From Fibrisoma montanum (GTDB taxonomy: Bacteria; Bacteroidota; Bacteroidia; Cytophagales; Spirosomataceae): a DNA stretch of 64,000 nucleotides. The notes beneath the pieces were generated by a model. That model saw only the letters and a list, made by a program, of their open reading frames with translations. It did no database searches and was not told the DNA's origin. This document shows positions 1-8,572 of the stretch, one piece after another. Location: assembly GCF_003583365.1 (NCBI RefSeq), contig NZ_QXED01000009.1, positions 239,495 through 303,494 of the forward strand, given 5' to 3'. Every line of letters begins with the position of its first letter. The first letter of the stretch is position 1. The position numbers and the translations under genes are program-made.

Positions 1-268
1 TGTCAATAACCAAATCGAAAAATTTTCGATACGAGCCTGACAAATAAAAAATTTGTGCGCTTGACCTTGAGCGTACCCTGCGGCTTCAACCCCTTCGACG
101 CCACGGCCGAGGCTCTTGCCGCCCGCGAATGAGCTGACATGCTTCGCCACAGCGCAAGGGCGGCAAAATGGCCGCTGAGTGAAGTCCGTGCTTCTACGCC
201 CGACTTTTTTGTAACATTGTCGGTAGTATTTCGGTATAATTTTCAGTACCAATCGACCAGAAGCTGCG
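1..268. other. Left edge, no gene recognised
   Basis: No convincing coding region. Two short A/T-rich dyads lie near positions 16-32 and 41-57. A short frame closes at 132 but has no recognisable product. A loose AT-rich promoter-like stretch (TATAATTTT near 235-243, TTTTTTG near 205-211) precedes glgE, but it matches the Bacteroidota consensus only partly. Confidence 0.4.
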
Positions 269-2332
269 ATGAGCACACCAACCACGGCTAAGAAGCCGAC
301 TAAAAAACGCGCTCCCCAGTCCAACGCTGAGCTTGCTCTTCAGACCACACTGTCCGGTATTCAGGGGCAGCAACGCGTTGTCATCGAGCACGTGGCACCC
401 GAGATTGACGGCGGGCGCTTTCCCATCAAAGCCGTACCGGGTGATGTTATAGCCGTTGAAGCCGACATTTTTGCGGATGGCCACGACTACCTGGCCGCCC
501 GGCTCCTCTATAAGCACATCGAGGACGGCACCTGGCAGGAAACGGCTATGGCGCTGATCATCAACGACCGCTGGGGCGGTGCTTTTGTGGTGGAGAAACA
601 GGGGCTGTACCACTATACCATCGAAGCGTGGGTCGACCATCCGGCGTCGTGGCAGCACGAGATTCACCTGAAAGTGGCCGACGGGCAGCGCATCACGAGC
701 GAACTCCTGGCCGGAGCAACCTACGTCGAAGGCATGGCGCAGCGGGCTGGCCGACAGGCCGGTAACGCCCATGATGAAGCTGAACTGTATCGAATTGCAA
801 CCCTGTTTCGTACCGGCTCGGCCGAAGGCGAGGGCGACAACTACAACGAAGCCGTTTCGTTTGCGGAAAGCGAACAGTTTCTGCACTACGCCCATCTGTA
901 CCCGGAACGCCAGTATCCGACCCGCTACGCACCCGAGCTGGCCGTTGATGTGGATCGCCCGCGGGCCGGGTTCAGCACCTGGTACTGCCTGTTTCCGCGG
1001 TCGGCTTCGCGCGAGGTAGGCCGCCACGGTACTTTCCGGGATGTTGAAGCGCTGCTGCCGCGCATTTCGGGCATGAGCTTCGACGTATTGTACCTGCCGC
1101 CGATTCATCCCATCGGCACGTCGCACCGCAAGGGCAAAAACAATTCGGTCGTGTCGCAGCCGGGCGATCCGGGCGTTCCGTACGGGATCGGCTCGGAGCT
1201 GGGCGGGCACGATGCGATTCACCCCGAACTGGGCACACTGGACGATTTCAAGCATCTGATCGCCGTCGCCAAAAACTACGGTATGGAGGTAGCGATGGAC
1301 CTGGCCATTCAGTGTTCGCCCGATCACCCCTGGGCCAAAGAACACCCCGAATGGTTTAAAAAGCGCCCGGACGGCACAATTCAGTACGCCGAAAATCCGC
1401 CGAAGAAGTACCAGGATATTTATCCCGTTTATTTCGAAACCGAAGACTGGCAGAACCTCTGGCTGGAACTCCGGCGCGTACTGCTGCTCTGGGGCGAATG
1501 GGGCGTTCGGATGATCCGCGTCGACAACCCGCATACCAAACCATTTGCGTTCTGGGAGTGGATCATCGCCGAAGTAAAGAAAGTGTATCCCGACATGATC
1601 TTCCTGTCGGAAGCCTTCACCAAACCCAAGGTGATGCAGGAACTGGCCAAGCGGGGTTTTGCGCATTCATACACGTACTACACCTGGCGCAACAACAAGC
1701 AGGAGCTGCAGGAGTACCTGACCGAACTGACGCAGAGCGAGATGAAGTACTACTTCCGCCCGAACTTCTGGCCGACCACCCACGACATCAATCCTTATAG
1801 CCTGCAGGGTGGTCATGAGCCGCAGTTCCTGATCCGCTATTTCCTGGCCGCTACGTTGTCGAGTAACTACGGCATCTACGGCCCGTCATTCGAACTGATG
1901 GAGCACATCCCGTTCCCGAATAAAGAGGAATACCTGAACTCCGAGAAATACGAAGTTCGCTACTGGGACTGGGACAAAACCAACAAACTGACGTACCTGA
2001 TTGGCCTGACCAATCGCATCCGGAAAGAAAACCCGGCCTTGCAGAAGACCAGCAACATCACATTCTGTACCGTCAGCGACGATGCCATCATGGCCTACGT
2101 GAAAGTGGCCGAAAACAACCGTCTGCTCACGGTGGTCAACACCGACGCCTACAGCCGCCGGGCGGGGATGGTGCAGGTGCCGATCTGGGAGCTGAACATA
2201 CAGCCGGACCAGCCGTATGTGGTCTACGATCTGCTTACGGGGGCTTACTACACCTGGCGCGGTGAGTGGAACTACGTCGAACTGGACCCCTATACTTTGC
2301 CGATGCACCTGTTCCGGATCGACCTGCTGTAG
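269..2332 (+). CDS. glgE: Alpha-1,4-glucan:maltose-1-phosphate maltosyltransferase (GlgE)
   Basis: A 687-residue GH13 enzyme that transfers maltosyl units from maltose-1-phosphate to the non-reducing end of alpha-1,4-glucans in the cytoplasm. The order is an N-terminal beta-rich domain (to about residue 200), the catalytic TIM barrel and a C-terminal beta domain. The family block LPPIHPIG...RKG.NN starts near residue 275. The segment RVDNPHTKP carries the expected nucleophile Asp419, and FLSEAF carries the acid/base Glu448. Length and motifs fit GlgE well. The ATG at 269 is preceded by an AT-rich stretch, and an Ala/Lys-rich leader of about 20 residues comes before conserved sequence. The maltokinase gene follows on the same strand after about 130 bases, the usual pathway neighbour. 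The assignment is secure; substrate and product are from family knowledge. Confidence 0.95.
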   Translation: MSTPTTAKKPTKKRAPQSNAELALQTTLSGIQGQQRVVIEHVAPEIDGGRFPIKAVPGDVIAVEADIFADGHDYLAARLLYKHIEDGTWQETAMALIINDRWGGAFVVEKQGLYHYTIEAWVDHPASWQHEIHLKVADGQRITSELLAGATYVEGMAQRAGRQAGNAHDEAELYRIATLFRTGSAEGEGDNYNEAVSFAESEQFLHYAHLYPERQYPTRYAPELAVDVDRPRAGFSTWYCLFPRSASREVGRHGTFRDVEALLPRISGMSFDVLYLPPIHPIGTSHRKGKNNSVVSQPGDPGVPYGIGSELGGHDAIHPELGTLDDFKHLIAVAKNYGMEVAMDLAIQCSPDHPWAKEHPEWFKKRPDGTIQYAENPPKKYQDIYPVYFETEDWQNLWLELRRVLLLWGEWGVRMIRVDNPHTKPFAFWEWIIAEVKKVYPDMIFLSEAFTKPKVMQELAKRGFAHSYTYYTWRNNKQELQEYLTELTQSEMKYYFRPNFWPTTHDINPYSLQGGHEPQFLIRYFLAATLSSNYGIYGPSFELMEHIPFPNKEEYLNSEKYEVRYWDWDKTNKLTYLIGLTNRIRKENPALQKTSNITFCTVSDDAIMAYVKVAENNRLLTVVNTDAYSRRAGMVQVPIWELNIQPDQPYVVYDLLTGAYYTWRGEWNYVELDPYTLPMHLFRIDLL

Positions 2333-2350
2333 GTGTTCTGGAAAGGGTTT

Positions 2351-2386
2351 CCATGACGCCCGGCTTCTACAAACCGGGCGTCATGG
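2351..2386 (+). other. Perfect hairpin between glgE and the maltokinase gene
   Basis: Arms CCATGACGCCCGG (2351-2363) and CCGGGCGTCATGG (2374-2386) form a perfect 13-bp stem with a 10-nt loop. No T-run follows, so it is not a classical intrinsic terminator. It may attenuate or stabilise an operon mRNA. Confidence 0.5.
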
Positions 2387-2464
2387 CTAACAAGGGCCGT
2401 GAACCGTTAGTTGTATGTTCAGTTGTTGTGACTTTACACGTATGTGTTTTCCTACTCAATGCTT

Positions 2465-4132
2465 ATGTCCTCTCAGCCCCTAACCTCATCAACTACCTGG
2501 TCTACCCTCGCCGATGACGCTACGTTCTGGCCGGCGCTGGCCGATACCCTGTTACCTTCCTACGTCAACACCTGCCGCTGGTTTGCGGGGAAAGCCCGGC
2601 ATCAGGCCGGTTTTTCGATTCCGGTGGTGCATACGCTCCCCCTTCCAGGCCAGACCGACGAACCCGATTTCGCGTATCTGCTGATTCTGGAAGCCCGCTA
2701 TACCGACGGCGAGCCGGAGCGGTACCTGCTGCCGGTGTCGTTCGTGGCCGACCATACCGCGCATCAACTGCCGTTTCGGCTGGCCGACGTGCCCGACAAA
2801 GGGCGGATTGGTGAGGCCGTGCTGGGCAATTCGCCCGGTGTGCTGATCGACGCTATTTACGACGACCGGTTCCGGCAACTGTTGTTTGCGGCCATCCACG
2901 ACGACCGGCGTATGCCGCAGCCGGACGGGCAGTTGGTTTTCAACCGCGGGAAAGGACTGGAGGACGGCGATAACACACTGCCGTCGCGGGTGCTGCCGGT
3001 CGATTCGAGCAATTCGGCGATGGTATTCGGCGATAAATATTTCATGAAACTATACCGCAAACTCTTCCAGGAAACCAACCCGGAGGTGGAAATGGTGGCG
3101 TTTCTGACCGAAGAGGGTGGGTTTACGCATATTCCGGCCTTTGGAGGCAGCATCGTGTGGCAGCGCCCCGACACGGCCGATGTTACACTGGGCATGGTGC
3201 AGCGCATGGTACCCAATGACAAGGACAGCTGGATGCAGACCGGCGATTACCTCAATGATTTCCTGTACGCCGTTCCCAACCGGATGTTTGCCATTCGGGA
3301 GGATGTGTTTGACCGGGTCGAGCTGCTCGGCAAGCGAACCGGCGAGATGCACTGCAGTCTGTATAAGCCCGGTACTGAGCCGGACTTTGCGCCCGAGCCG
3401 TTCACGGACGAGTACCGTACCTTCATTATCCGACGCCTGGAAAGCCTGCTCGAACGCCGGTATGCCCTGCTGGTCGACAATTACACGAAACTCGATCCGC
3501 TGGCGCAGCGGCAAGCGTGGGTGTTCATGGAAGCCAAAGAGATGATCGACCAGTTCATCGACGACTTTCGCACACGGCCGCTCAGTTCGCTACGGATTCG
3601 GATTCACGGCGACTATCACCTCGGTCAGGTACTGGCAGCGGGCAACGACTTCGTTATCATCGACTTCGAAGGCGAACCCGAAAGCAGCATTTCCGACCGG
3701 AAAATCAAACATTCCCCCCTCAAGGACGTAGCCGGGATGATCCGGTCGTACCACTACGCCGTGAGTGCCAAGCTGTTCAACTCTTCGGAAACGGAGGGCA
3801 TCGATCCGGCGCATTTGCAGCGCGTGTCCGACCGCTGGTTCTACCTGATTCGGGATACGTTTCTGAATGCCTACCTCGATACGTTCGGCACACCACACCC
3901 GCTGTTCAAAAACAACAGCGAAGTCAACTTTCTGTTGCTGGTGTATCTCCTCGAAAAGGCCGTATACGAACTTGGCTACGAGATCAGTTACCGGCCTTCG
4001 TGGGTCAAGATTCCGCTTAAGGGCATCATCGACGTCATCCGTGAAATCGAGAAAATCCGCCTGAGCGACATGGGCCATGTTGAGGAAATCCCGATGCTCC
4101 AGACGGGTTTGCTGACGGACAAGAGTGTATGA
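2465..4132 (+). CDS. mak: Maltokinase (GlgE-pathway maltose kinase, Pep2/Mak type)
   Basis: About 555 residues. It phosphorylates maltose with ATP to maltose-1-phosphate, the GlgE substrate. Near the start, CRWFAGKAR matches the N-terminal cap typical of maltokinases. The aminoglycoside-phosphotransferase-like core has the catalytic loop IHGDYHLGQ (Asp near residue 383) and the metal-binding DFEGEP (near 400). I placed the start at ATG 2465. ATG 2459 and GTG 2444 are in frame and possible; no clear ribosome binding site decides. In many bacteria this kinase is fused to trehalose synthase; here it stands alone and no TreS gene is visible. A strong bidirectional terminator follows at 4176-4220, so glgE and mak form the transcription unit and glgB, 20 kb away, is separate. 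Confidence 0.9.
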   Translation: MSSQPLTSSTTWSTLADDATFWPALADTLLPSYVNTCRWFAGKARHQAGFSIPVVHTLPLPGQTDEPDFAYLLILEARYTDGEPERYLLPVSFVADHTAHQLPFRLADVPDKGRIGEAVLGNSPGVLIDAIYDDRFRQLLFAAIHDDRRMPQPDGQLVFNRGKGLEDGDNTLPSRVLPVDSSNSAMVFGDKYFMKLYRKLFQETNPEVEMVAFLTEEGGFTHIPAFGGSIVWQRPDTADVTLGMVQRMVPNDKDSWMQTGDYLNDFLYAVPNRMFAIREDVFDRVELLGKRTGEMHCSLYKPGTEPDFAPEPFTDEYRTFIIRRLESLLERRYALLVDNYTKLDPLAQRQAWVFMEAKEMIDQFIDDFRTRPLSSLRIRIHGDYHLGQVLAAGNDFVIIDFEGEPESSISDRKIKHSPLKDVAGMIRSYHYAVSAKLFNSSETEGIDPAHLQRVSDRWFYLIRDTFLNAYLDTFGTPHPLFKNNSEVNFLLLVYLLEKAVYELGYEISYRPSWVKIPLKGIIDVIREIEKIRLSDMGHVEEIPMLQTGLLTDKSV

Positions 4133-4175
4133 CGCGCCAAACGTAGTGTAACCGTGAGTTACAGGTAACTGCATA

Positions 4176-4220
4176 GCCTTTTTTGTCATCCCTTCTGGCG
4201 TCGGGATGACAAAAAAAGGC
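4176..4220. terminator. Bidirectional intrinsic terminator after the maltokinase gene
   Basis: Arms reading GCCTTTTTTGTCATCCC and GGGATGACAAAAAAAGGC form a long stem with a T-run on one side and an A-run on the other, so it can work in both directions. Its core resembles the hairpin at 6813-6864. Confidence 0.8.
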
Positions 4221-4414
4221 CGGTTTTAATCTTCAGAGAGCCGTCAACAATCCGGTATTTCGGTCAGGTCAGGAGATAGCCTTCCCGTTTTTGACGTATC
4301 GTTGGCGCATAATTCACGGGTTTAACGGCCGATGTTTGTAGTTCGGGCCTGAAGTTCGTAGTTTGACAGGCGAGCCCTTCGCCCGGCTCGAACGACAAAC
4401 GCTACTCTAAACTC

Positions 4415-5248
4415 ATGACACCTTTTGAGAACGCAACCGTTATCATCACCGGGGCTGGTTCCGGCATTGGCCGTCAGCTTACCATCCAGGCCGCAGCCCA
4501 GGGCGCTCAGGTTATCGCTACCGATGTGAACGAAGCCGGCCTGGCCGAAACCGCCCGCCTGGCCGGCGACAATGTAGAAACCCAGCCGCTCGACGTATCA
4601 GACCCAACCGCCATTCGGCTCTTCGCCGAAGAAACCCTCCCTACCCTCGACGACCGACTGCTGATTCTGGTCAACAACGCAGGGGTAGCCCTGGGCAGCG
4701 GGCCGTTTGCCGAAACTGAACTGGATGATTTTGAGTGGCTGCTGAGTATCAACCTGTGGGGTGTTATCCGCATGACCAAAGCGTTTCTGCCTTATCTGAT
4801 CATGCAGAACGAGGGCCACATCGTCAACGTATCGAGCGTGTTTGGTCTGGCCGGGGTGATGAACCAATCGGCCTACTGCACGGCCAAGTTCGGCGTCCGG
4901 GGCTTCACCGACACGCTGCGCATGGAACTGATGGACACCAACATCGGCGTTACGTGCGTACATCCGGGCGGCATCAAAACCAATATTGCCACCAATGCCC
5001 GCATCGGCAGGAGCGGCTTCGTGACGGACGCGATGCACAAGCAGGGCGCCGTCAGTTTTGAAAAAGCCGCCCGCACAACCGCCGAAGCAGCCGCCCGCCA
5101 GATCTGGGAAGGGGTTCGGCGCAACAAAGCCCGCGTTCTGATTGGGGCCGACGCCCGCCAGATCGACTGGGTAACGCGTATGTTCCCAACCAGCTACGTC
5201 GGTATGATTCGCGACCAGATGGAGAAGGCATTTAGTACGGGAGTTTGA
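4415..5248 (+). CDS. Short-chain dehydrogenase/reductase (SDR family)
   Basis: A 277-residue classical SDR, an NAD(P)H-dependent oxidoreductase in the cytoplasm. The N-terminal Rossmann motif ITGAGSGIGR (near residue 10), the VNNAG block (near 88) and the catalytic Tyr154-x3-Lys158 in SAYCTAKFG are all present, with a Ser upstream in NVSSVFG. The substrate cannot be told from sequence. It sits between terminators and is probably monocistronic. The ATG at 4415 places the glycine motif at the usual distance from the start. Confidence 0.9.
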   Translation: MTPFENATVIITGAGSGIGRQLTIQAAAQGAQVIATDVNEAGLAETARLAGDNVETQPLDVSDPTAIRLFAEETLPTLDDRLLILVNNAGVALGSGPFAETELDDFEWLLSINLWGVIRMTKAFLPYLIMQNEGHIVNVSSVFGLAGVMNQSAYCTAKFGVRGFTDTLRMELMDTNIGVTCVHPGGIKTNIATNARIGRSGFVTDAMHKQGAVSFEKAARTTAEAAARQIWEGVRRNKARVLIGADARQIDWVTRMFPTSYVGMIRDQMEKAFSTGV

Positions 5249-5354
5249 CGGTTAAGTAGGTTTCAAGTTCAAAGTTTGTATTTTCATGGTTTGAGCCGCG
5301 AGCTGTTAAGTCTGACAGCCGCTGAACCTGACTTGTAAACGTTGACCATCCGGC

Positions 5355-6725
5355 ATGACCAAACTACTACACCTTCTTTTCGTCCTCGGCACAACATGGG
5401 TTTTTGCCCAGGCACAGCCCCAACCCACCATCCTATCCGAACGGGAACGCGCCCGGGTAGTCGACGACATTCTGGAAGACCGCTTCACGAACCTGCTGCC
5501 ACAGCTCATGCGTCGCGAAGGCATCGACATGTGGGTGATTATATCGCGGGAATACAACGAGGACCCCGTTCTGAAAACGATGCTGCCGTCGACCTGGCTG
5601 TCGGCCCGTCGGCGAACAATCATGGTCTTTTTCGACACCGGCAAGGAGCCGTCGGCCGATGCACCGGGGTCCGTCGAGAAGCTGGCCATTGCCCGCTACG
5701 ACGTAGGCAATCTGCTCAAAGGCGCGTGGGACATCGACGTGCGGCCGAATCAATGGGACGCCCTGGTAGACATTATCCAGAAACGTAGTCCCAAAAAAAT
5801 TGGCCTTAACATCTCCAGAAACTACGGTCATGCCGATGGGCTGAGCCATACGGAGTATGATGAATTTATGGCGAAACTGCCCGCCGACTTCCAGAAGCGC
5901 ATCGTACCGGCCGAACGACTGGCGGTCGGCTGGCTGGAAACCCGAACGGCGAAGGAACTGGCCATCTACCCGCTGATCTGCCGGTTGTCGCACCAGATCG
6001 TTCAGGAGGGCTTGTCCGAGCAGGTCATCCAGCCGGGCGTCACCACGACCGACGATGTTGTGTGGTGGTTCCGGCAGCGCATTACGGAACTCGGCCTCGA
6101 CACCTGGTTCCACCCGACGGTAGACGTACAGCGGGCAGACGACAAGAAGTTCGACCACTTGCGCACGTTTGCCAAGCGGCCTTCGGGCGAAGTGATCATG
6201 CCCGGCGACCTGCTGCACGTCGACTTTGGCATTACGTACCTCCGCCTGAACACCGACCAGCAGCAGCACGCTTACGTGCTCCGCCCCGGCGAAACGGAGG
6301 TACCAATGGCCATCCAGAATGCGTTTCAGCAGGGGAATCGGCTTCAGGACATTCTCACCGAACGCTTCCAGGCGGGCAAATCCGGCAATCAGTTGTTGAA
6401 AGAAGCCCTGGAGCAGGCCCAGAAGGAAGGCATCAAAGGGACAATTTACTCCCACCCCATTGGCGTGCATGGCCACGCGGCCGGCCCGACCATTGGCCTG
6501 TGGGATCAGCAGAAAGGCGTTCCCGGCCCCGGCGACTACCCGTTATTCGCCAACACGGCCTACTCGATCGAACTGAATGCTGCGGTTGAGATTCCGGAAT
6601 GGAAGAAAACCGTCAGGATCATGCTGGAAGAAGATGGTACGTTCGATGGTCAGCGCTTTCAATACATCGACGGCCGCCAGACCGAAATTTACACGATTCC
6701 CAGAAAGCTGGGGTATGTGAAGTAG
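5355..6725 (+). CDS. Secreted M24 family metallopeptidase (Xaa-Pro peptidase-like)
   Basis: 456 residues. A signal peptide (hydrophobic LLHLLFVLGTTWVFA, cleavage near AQAQP) sends it to the periplasm. An N-terminal creatinase-like domain is followed by the pita-bread M24 domain. Five metal-ligand positions can be matched: Asp in HVDFG, Asp in LNTDQQ, His in GVHGHAAGP, Glu in SIELN and Glu in MLEEDG. The peptide substrate is unknown. The 3' end matters for this locus: its last ~35 codons, including the final metal ligand, recur in diverged form at 8096-8204 and 17646-17752. The gene is tail-to-tail with the CvfB-like gene at 23327-24157, but 16.6 kb of accessory DNA now separates them. Confidence 0.88.
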   Translation: MTKLLHLLFVLGTTWVFAQAQPQPTILSERERARVVDDILEDRFTNLLPQLMRREGIDMWVIISREYNEDPVLKTMLPSTWLSARRRTIMVFFDTGKEPSADAPGSVEKLAIARYDVGNLLKGAWDIDVRPNQWDALVDIIQKRSPKKIGLNISRNYGHADGLSHTEYDEFMAKLPADFQKRIVPAERLAVGWLETRTAKELAIYPLICRLSHQIVQEGLSEQVIQPGVTTTDDVVWWFRQRITELGLDTWFHPTVDVQRADDKKFDHLRTFAKRPSGEVIMPGDLLHVDFGITYLRLNTDQQQHAYVLRPGETEVPMAIQNAFQQGNRLQDILTERFQAGKSGNQLLKEALEQAQKEGIKGTIYSHPIGVHGHAAGPTIGLWDQQKGVPGPGDYPLFANTAYSIELNAAVEIPEWKKTVRIMLEEDGTFDGQRFQYIDGRQTEIYTIPRKLGYVK

Positions 6726-6812
6726 AGCTTGCTCCGATTCAAAACAACGTTTAGCGGCCTCTATATCATTACGTTAACATGGAAGCTATTTAGGATTGCA
6801 TTCAGAGCGTGT

Positions 6813-6864
6813 TTTTTGTCATTCCGACGCAGCCGGCCGCCCGGCTGCGTCGGAATGACAAAAA
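6813..6864. terminator. Long perfect hairpin after the peptidase gene
   Basis: A 24-bp perfect stem (6813-6836 pairs with 6841-6864) with a 4-nt loop, T-run on the left and A-run on the right. It fits a bidirectional terminator. The core TGTCATTCCGACGC resembles the stem at 4176-4220 and may belong to a dispersed hairpin family. Confidence 0.7.
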
Positions 6865-6911
6865 CGTCCGCTTCTTATTTTCTTTCCTTGAACCCTATAC
6901 TGCTTCATGAC

Positions 6912-7304
6912 ATGGTAATTAAGCACAAATACAGTGTAGTCGTAATCGTTCTTCTTGGCGTACTCCTGTATTTGAAGCAATGCAATGGATCTTCGTTTGA
7001 CGTTGACGACGTAGCTAAACGCCATAAATTCACCGTTAAGCCTACTAATTTCACTGTAACCATTGATGCTCCCGCTATCATCAGGGTGAAAGGCCACCTC
7101 GACGGCAAAGCAGTGGTCTTCATTCCCAATGGTACTCAAGACAGTAGCGGCCTACCAATTGGTAATGAGTTTTACACGCTGAAACTTCCTTCGGGCACTA
7201 TCGATAAGCAAATGACCTGCGAAATGATACCGCAGGATTTTCCTTTGATTTACCAGCCAATAACCGCCAGTAAAGGCTCCCTGGTGATTGACGTTACTTT
7301 TTAA
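6912..7304 (+). CDS. Small membrane-anchored or exported protein, unknown function
   Basis: About 130 residues. I chose ATG 6912 because the longer frame upstream runs through the hairpin at 6813-6864. One hydrophobic segment (VVVIVLLGVLLYL) near the N-terminus suggests a membrane anchor, followed by a soluble, beta-rich extracytoplasmic domain without recognised motifs. I do not recognise a family. It is the first gene of the first accessory module between the peptidase gene and junction A. Confidence 0.55.
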   Translation: MVIKHKYSVVVIVLLGVLLYLKQCNGSSFDVDDVAKRHKFTVKPTNFTVTIDAPAIIRVKGHLDGKAVVFIPNGTQDSSGLPIGNEFYTLKLPSGTIDKQMTCEMIPQDFPLIYQPITASKGSLVIDVTF

Positions 7305-7341
7305 TTGGGCGTTTCAGCAGTTGTAAGCTACGTGTTCACTT

Positions 7342-7815
7342 TCACTGCGAGAACGCCCACAACGCACAAAGCCAGGCTACGAGTGTCAGCACGCTTCGAA
7401 CGTAATTGAGCGTAATCCACGCCCTGACCGACCGGCTGACGGTAGTCAGCGGACGGTTGTCCGATTTTTCGAGCCGGATAGCCATCGGAATAAAAAACGC
7501 GAACGTACTGACCCGTTCGGCCAGGGCAACCAATGCAGCGGCCAGCCACCAGTCCTGTCTGGGTGACGTTGCCTGCCAGGCCGCGACGAGATTCGCCAGC
7601 GTAATCAGCGTGAGCGGCCCCGTGGTGACGAACGCCCAGAATTTTCGGCCGGAGTCTACGGTCCGCATGGCATCCGTGTTGACGCGATAGCCGGTTCCGG
7701 CCGACTTAGAAAACCACTGTGGCAGAATGATGCGGGTCTCGTACAGACCCGCGCCGAAAGCCGTACCCAGGTTGATGATAAATAGGAGCAATAGGAGGTC
7801 AGCCGTAGTTGTCAT
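7342..7815 (-). CDS. DUF1772-like small integral membrane protein
   Basis: 157 residues with about four hydrophobic segments. The first runs ADLLLLLFIINLGTAFGAGLYE, followed by a region with R..P..F. The layout and length resemble DUF1772/anthrone-oxygenase-like membrane proteins, whose biochemical role is poorly defined. It is convergent with the small gene at 6912-7304 and lies just left of junction A, within accessory module 1. Confidence 0.6.
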   Translation of the reverse strand: MTTTADLLLLLFIINLGTAFGAGLYETRIILPQWFSKSAGTGYRVNTDAMRTVDSGRKFWAFVTTGPLTLITLANLVAAWQATSPRQDWWLAAALVALAERVSTFAFFIPMAIRLEKSDNRPLTTVSRSVRAWITLNYVRSVLTLVAWLCALWAFSQ

Positions 7816-7943
7816 ACCGTAGTTGTTTACTAGCCAAGCAAGTTTTTTGGCTCAAACCTACGTGCTGGCTACGGCTGCTGCCGGCAAACCAGCGTCAACC
7901 CGGCAAAGGCAGGGATGAATTCGGGTTTCCGGGCGATGAATTT

Positions 7944-8204
7944 TTAAACCAGATGAATTTCATCCGGCTCAATCCGAATTGCCCGCTCTTTGTACAGCGC
8001 CCCAATCGCTTTCTTGAACGTCTTTTTGCTCATTTCGAGCGCCCGGTAAATCGCTTCGAAAGTGCTTTCGTCGTTCAGAGGCAGGAAACCGCCTGTATCA
8101 TGCTCGAAGAAGACGGCTGCTTCGACGGTCAGCACTCTCGCTACATTGACAAGCAGCAGACCGGGATGTATACGATTTTCAGGAAGCTGGCGTATGTAAA
8201 GTGA
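7944..8204. repeat. Chimeric tail repeat A (CvfB-like gene tail joined to M24 peptidase tail)
   Basis: Positions 7944-8095 are a diverged copy of the 3' end of the CvfB-like gene (- strand, ending at its own stop codon). Positions 8096-8204 are a diverged copy of the 3' end of the M24 peptidase gene (+ strand, ending VK and stop). The fragments point away from each other and are joined at AAACCGCCTGTATCATG. The parents share AAACCG in the same orientation at the matching points (near 6608 and 23467). Positions 7978-8128 are identical to 17528-17678 in copy B. Neither fragment has its own start, so this is not a gene. The arrangement is what a tandem-duplication or circle junction of the peptidase-to-cvfB interval would look like. 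Confidence 0.9.
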
Positions 8205-8572
8205 CGGCGACACGTCCGGCATTATGTAAGATTGTTCTGCTCTCTTTTCTCTGAAAACCCCATTGGGTACCATTGTAAAGACCAATGCGCTCTATCCGGA
8301 AAGTGGAGCCTGGAAAGCGCTTTTCACCCTATCACCGTCGCTTTGTTCAAAAAGGGCGACCGTATGCCTGACCTCCCCGGCCGGTTTAATAGCCTTTCAT
8401 AGCAATGGTACTAAGCCCTGCGTATTTGTCAAACTGGTATACGCATAATCCCGGATTCACGGTAAGCCGTAAAATGAATAACCCAAAGTTTTATAACTTA
8501 CGTTGATGCGAGCGTTTAGTCAAGCGATAAGCGCGACGTTAAATGAATGACGGGCTTGTTTTGTGTCTAATA
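8205..8572. other. Intergenic stretch, no gene seen
   Basis: About 370 bases between junction A and the Crp/Fnr gene. Only short open frames without recognisable content. It presumably holds the promoter of the Crp/Fnr gene, but I see no clear consensus. Confidence 0.4.

Noticed and set aside
194..1666. 490-codon open frame antisense to glgE
   Set aside because: It overlaps a strongly supported gene, has no motifs and arises from GC-rich third positions of the opposite strand.
5433..6476. 347-codon open frame antisense to the M24 peptidase
   Set aside because: Shadow of a confident gene; no start context or recognisable domain.
6729..6911. Longer N-terminus for the small protein at 6912
   Set aside because: The extension runs through a perfect terminator hairpin and lacks coding character.
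7944..8285. 113-codon - strand frame across junction A
   Set aside because: It is the cvfB tail read through antisense peptidase sequence; it has no plausible start and is a recombination product.
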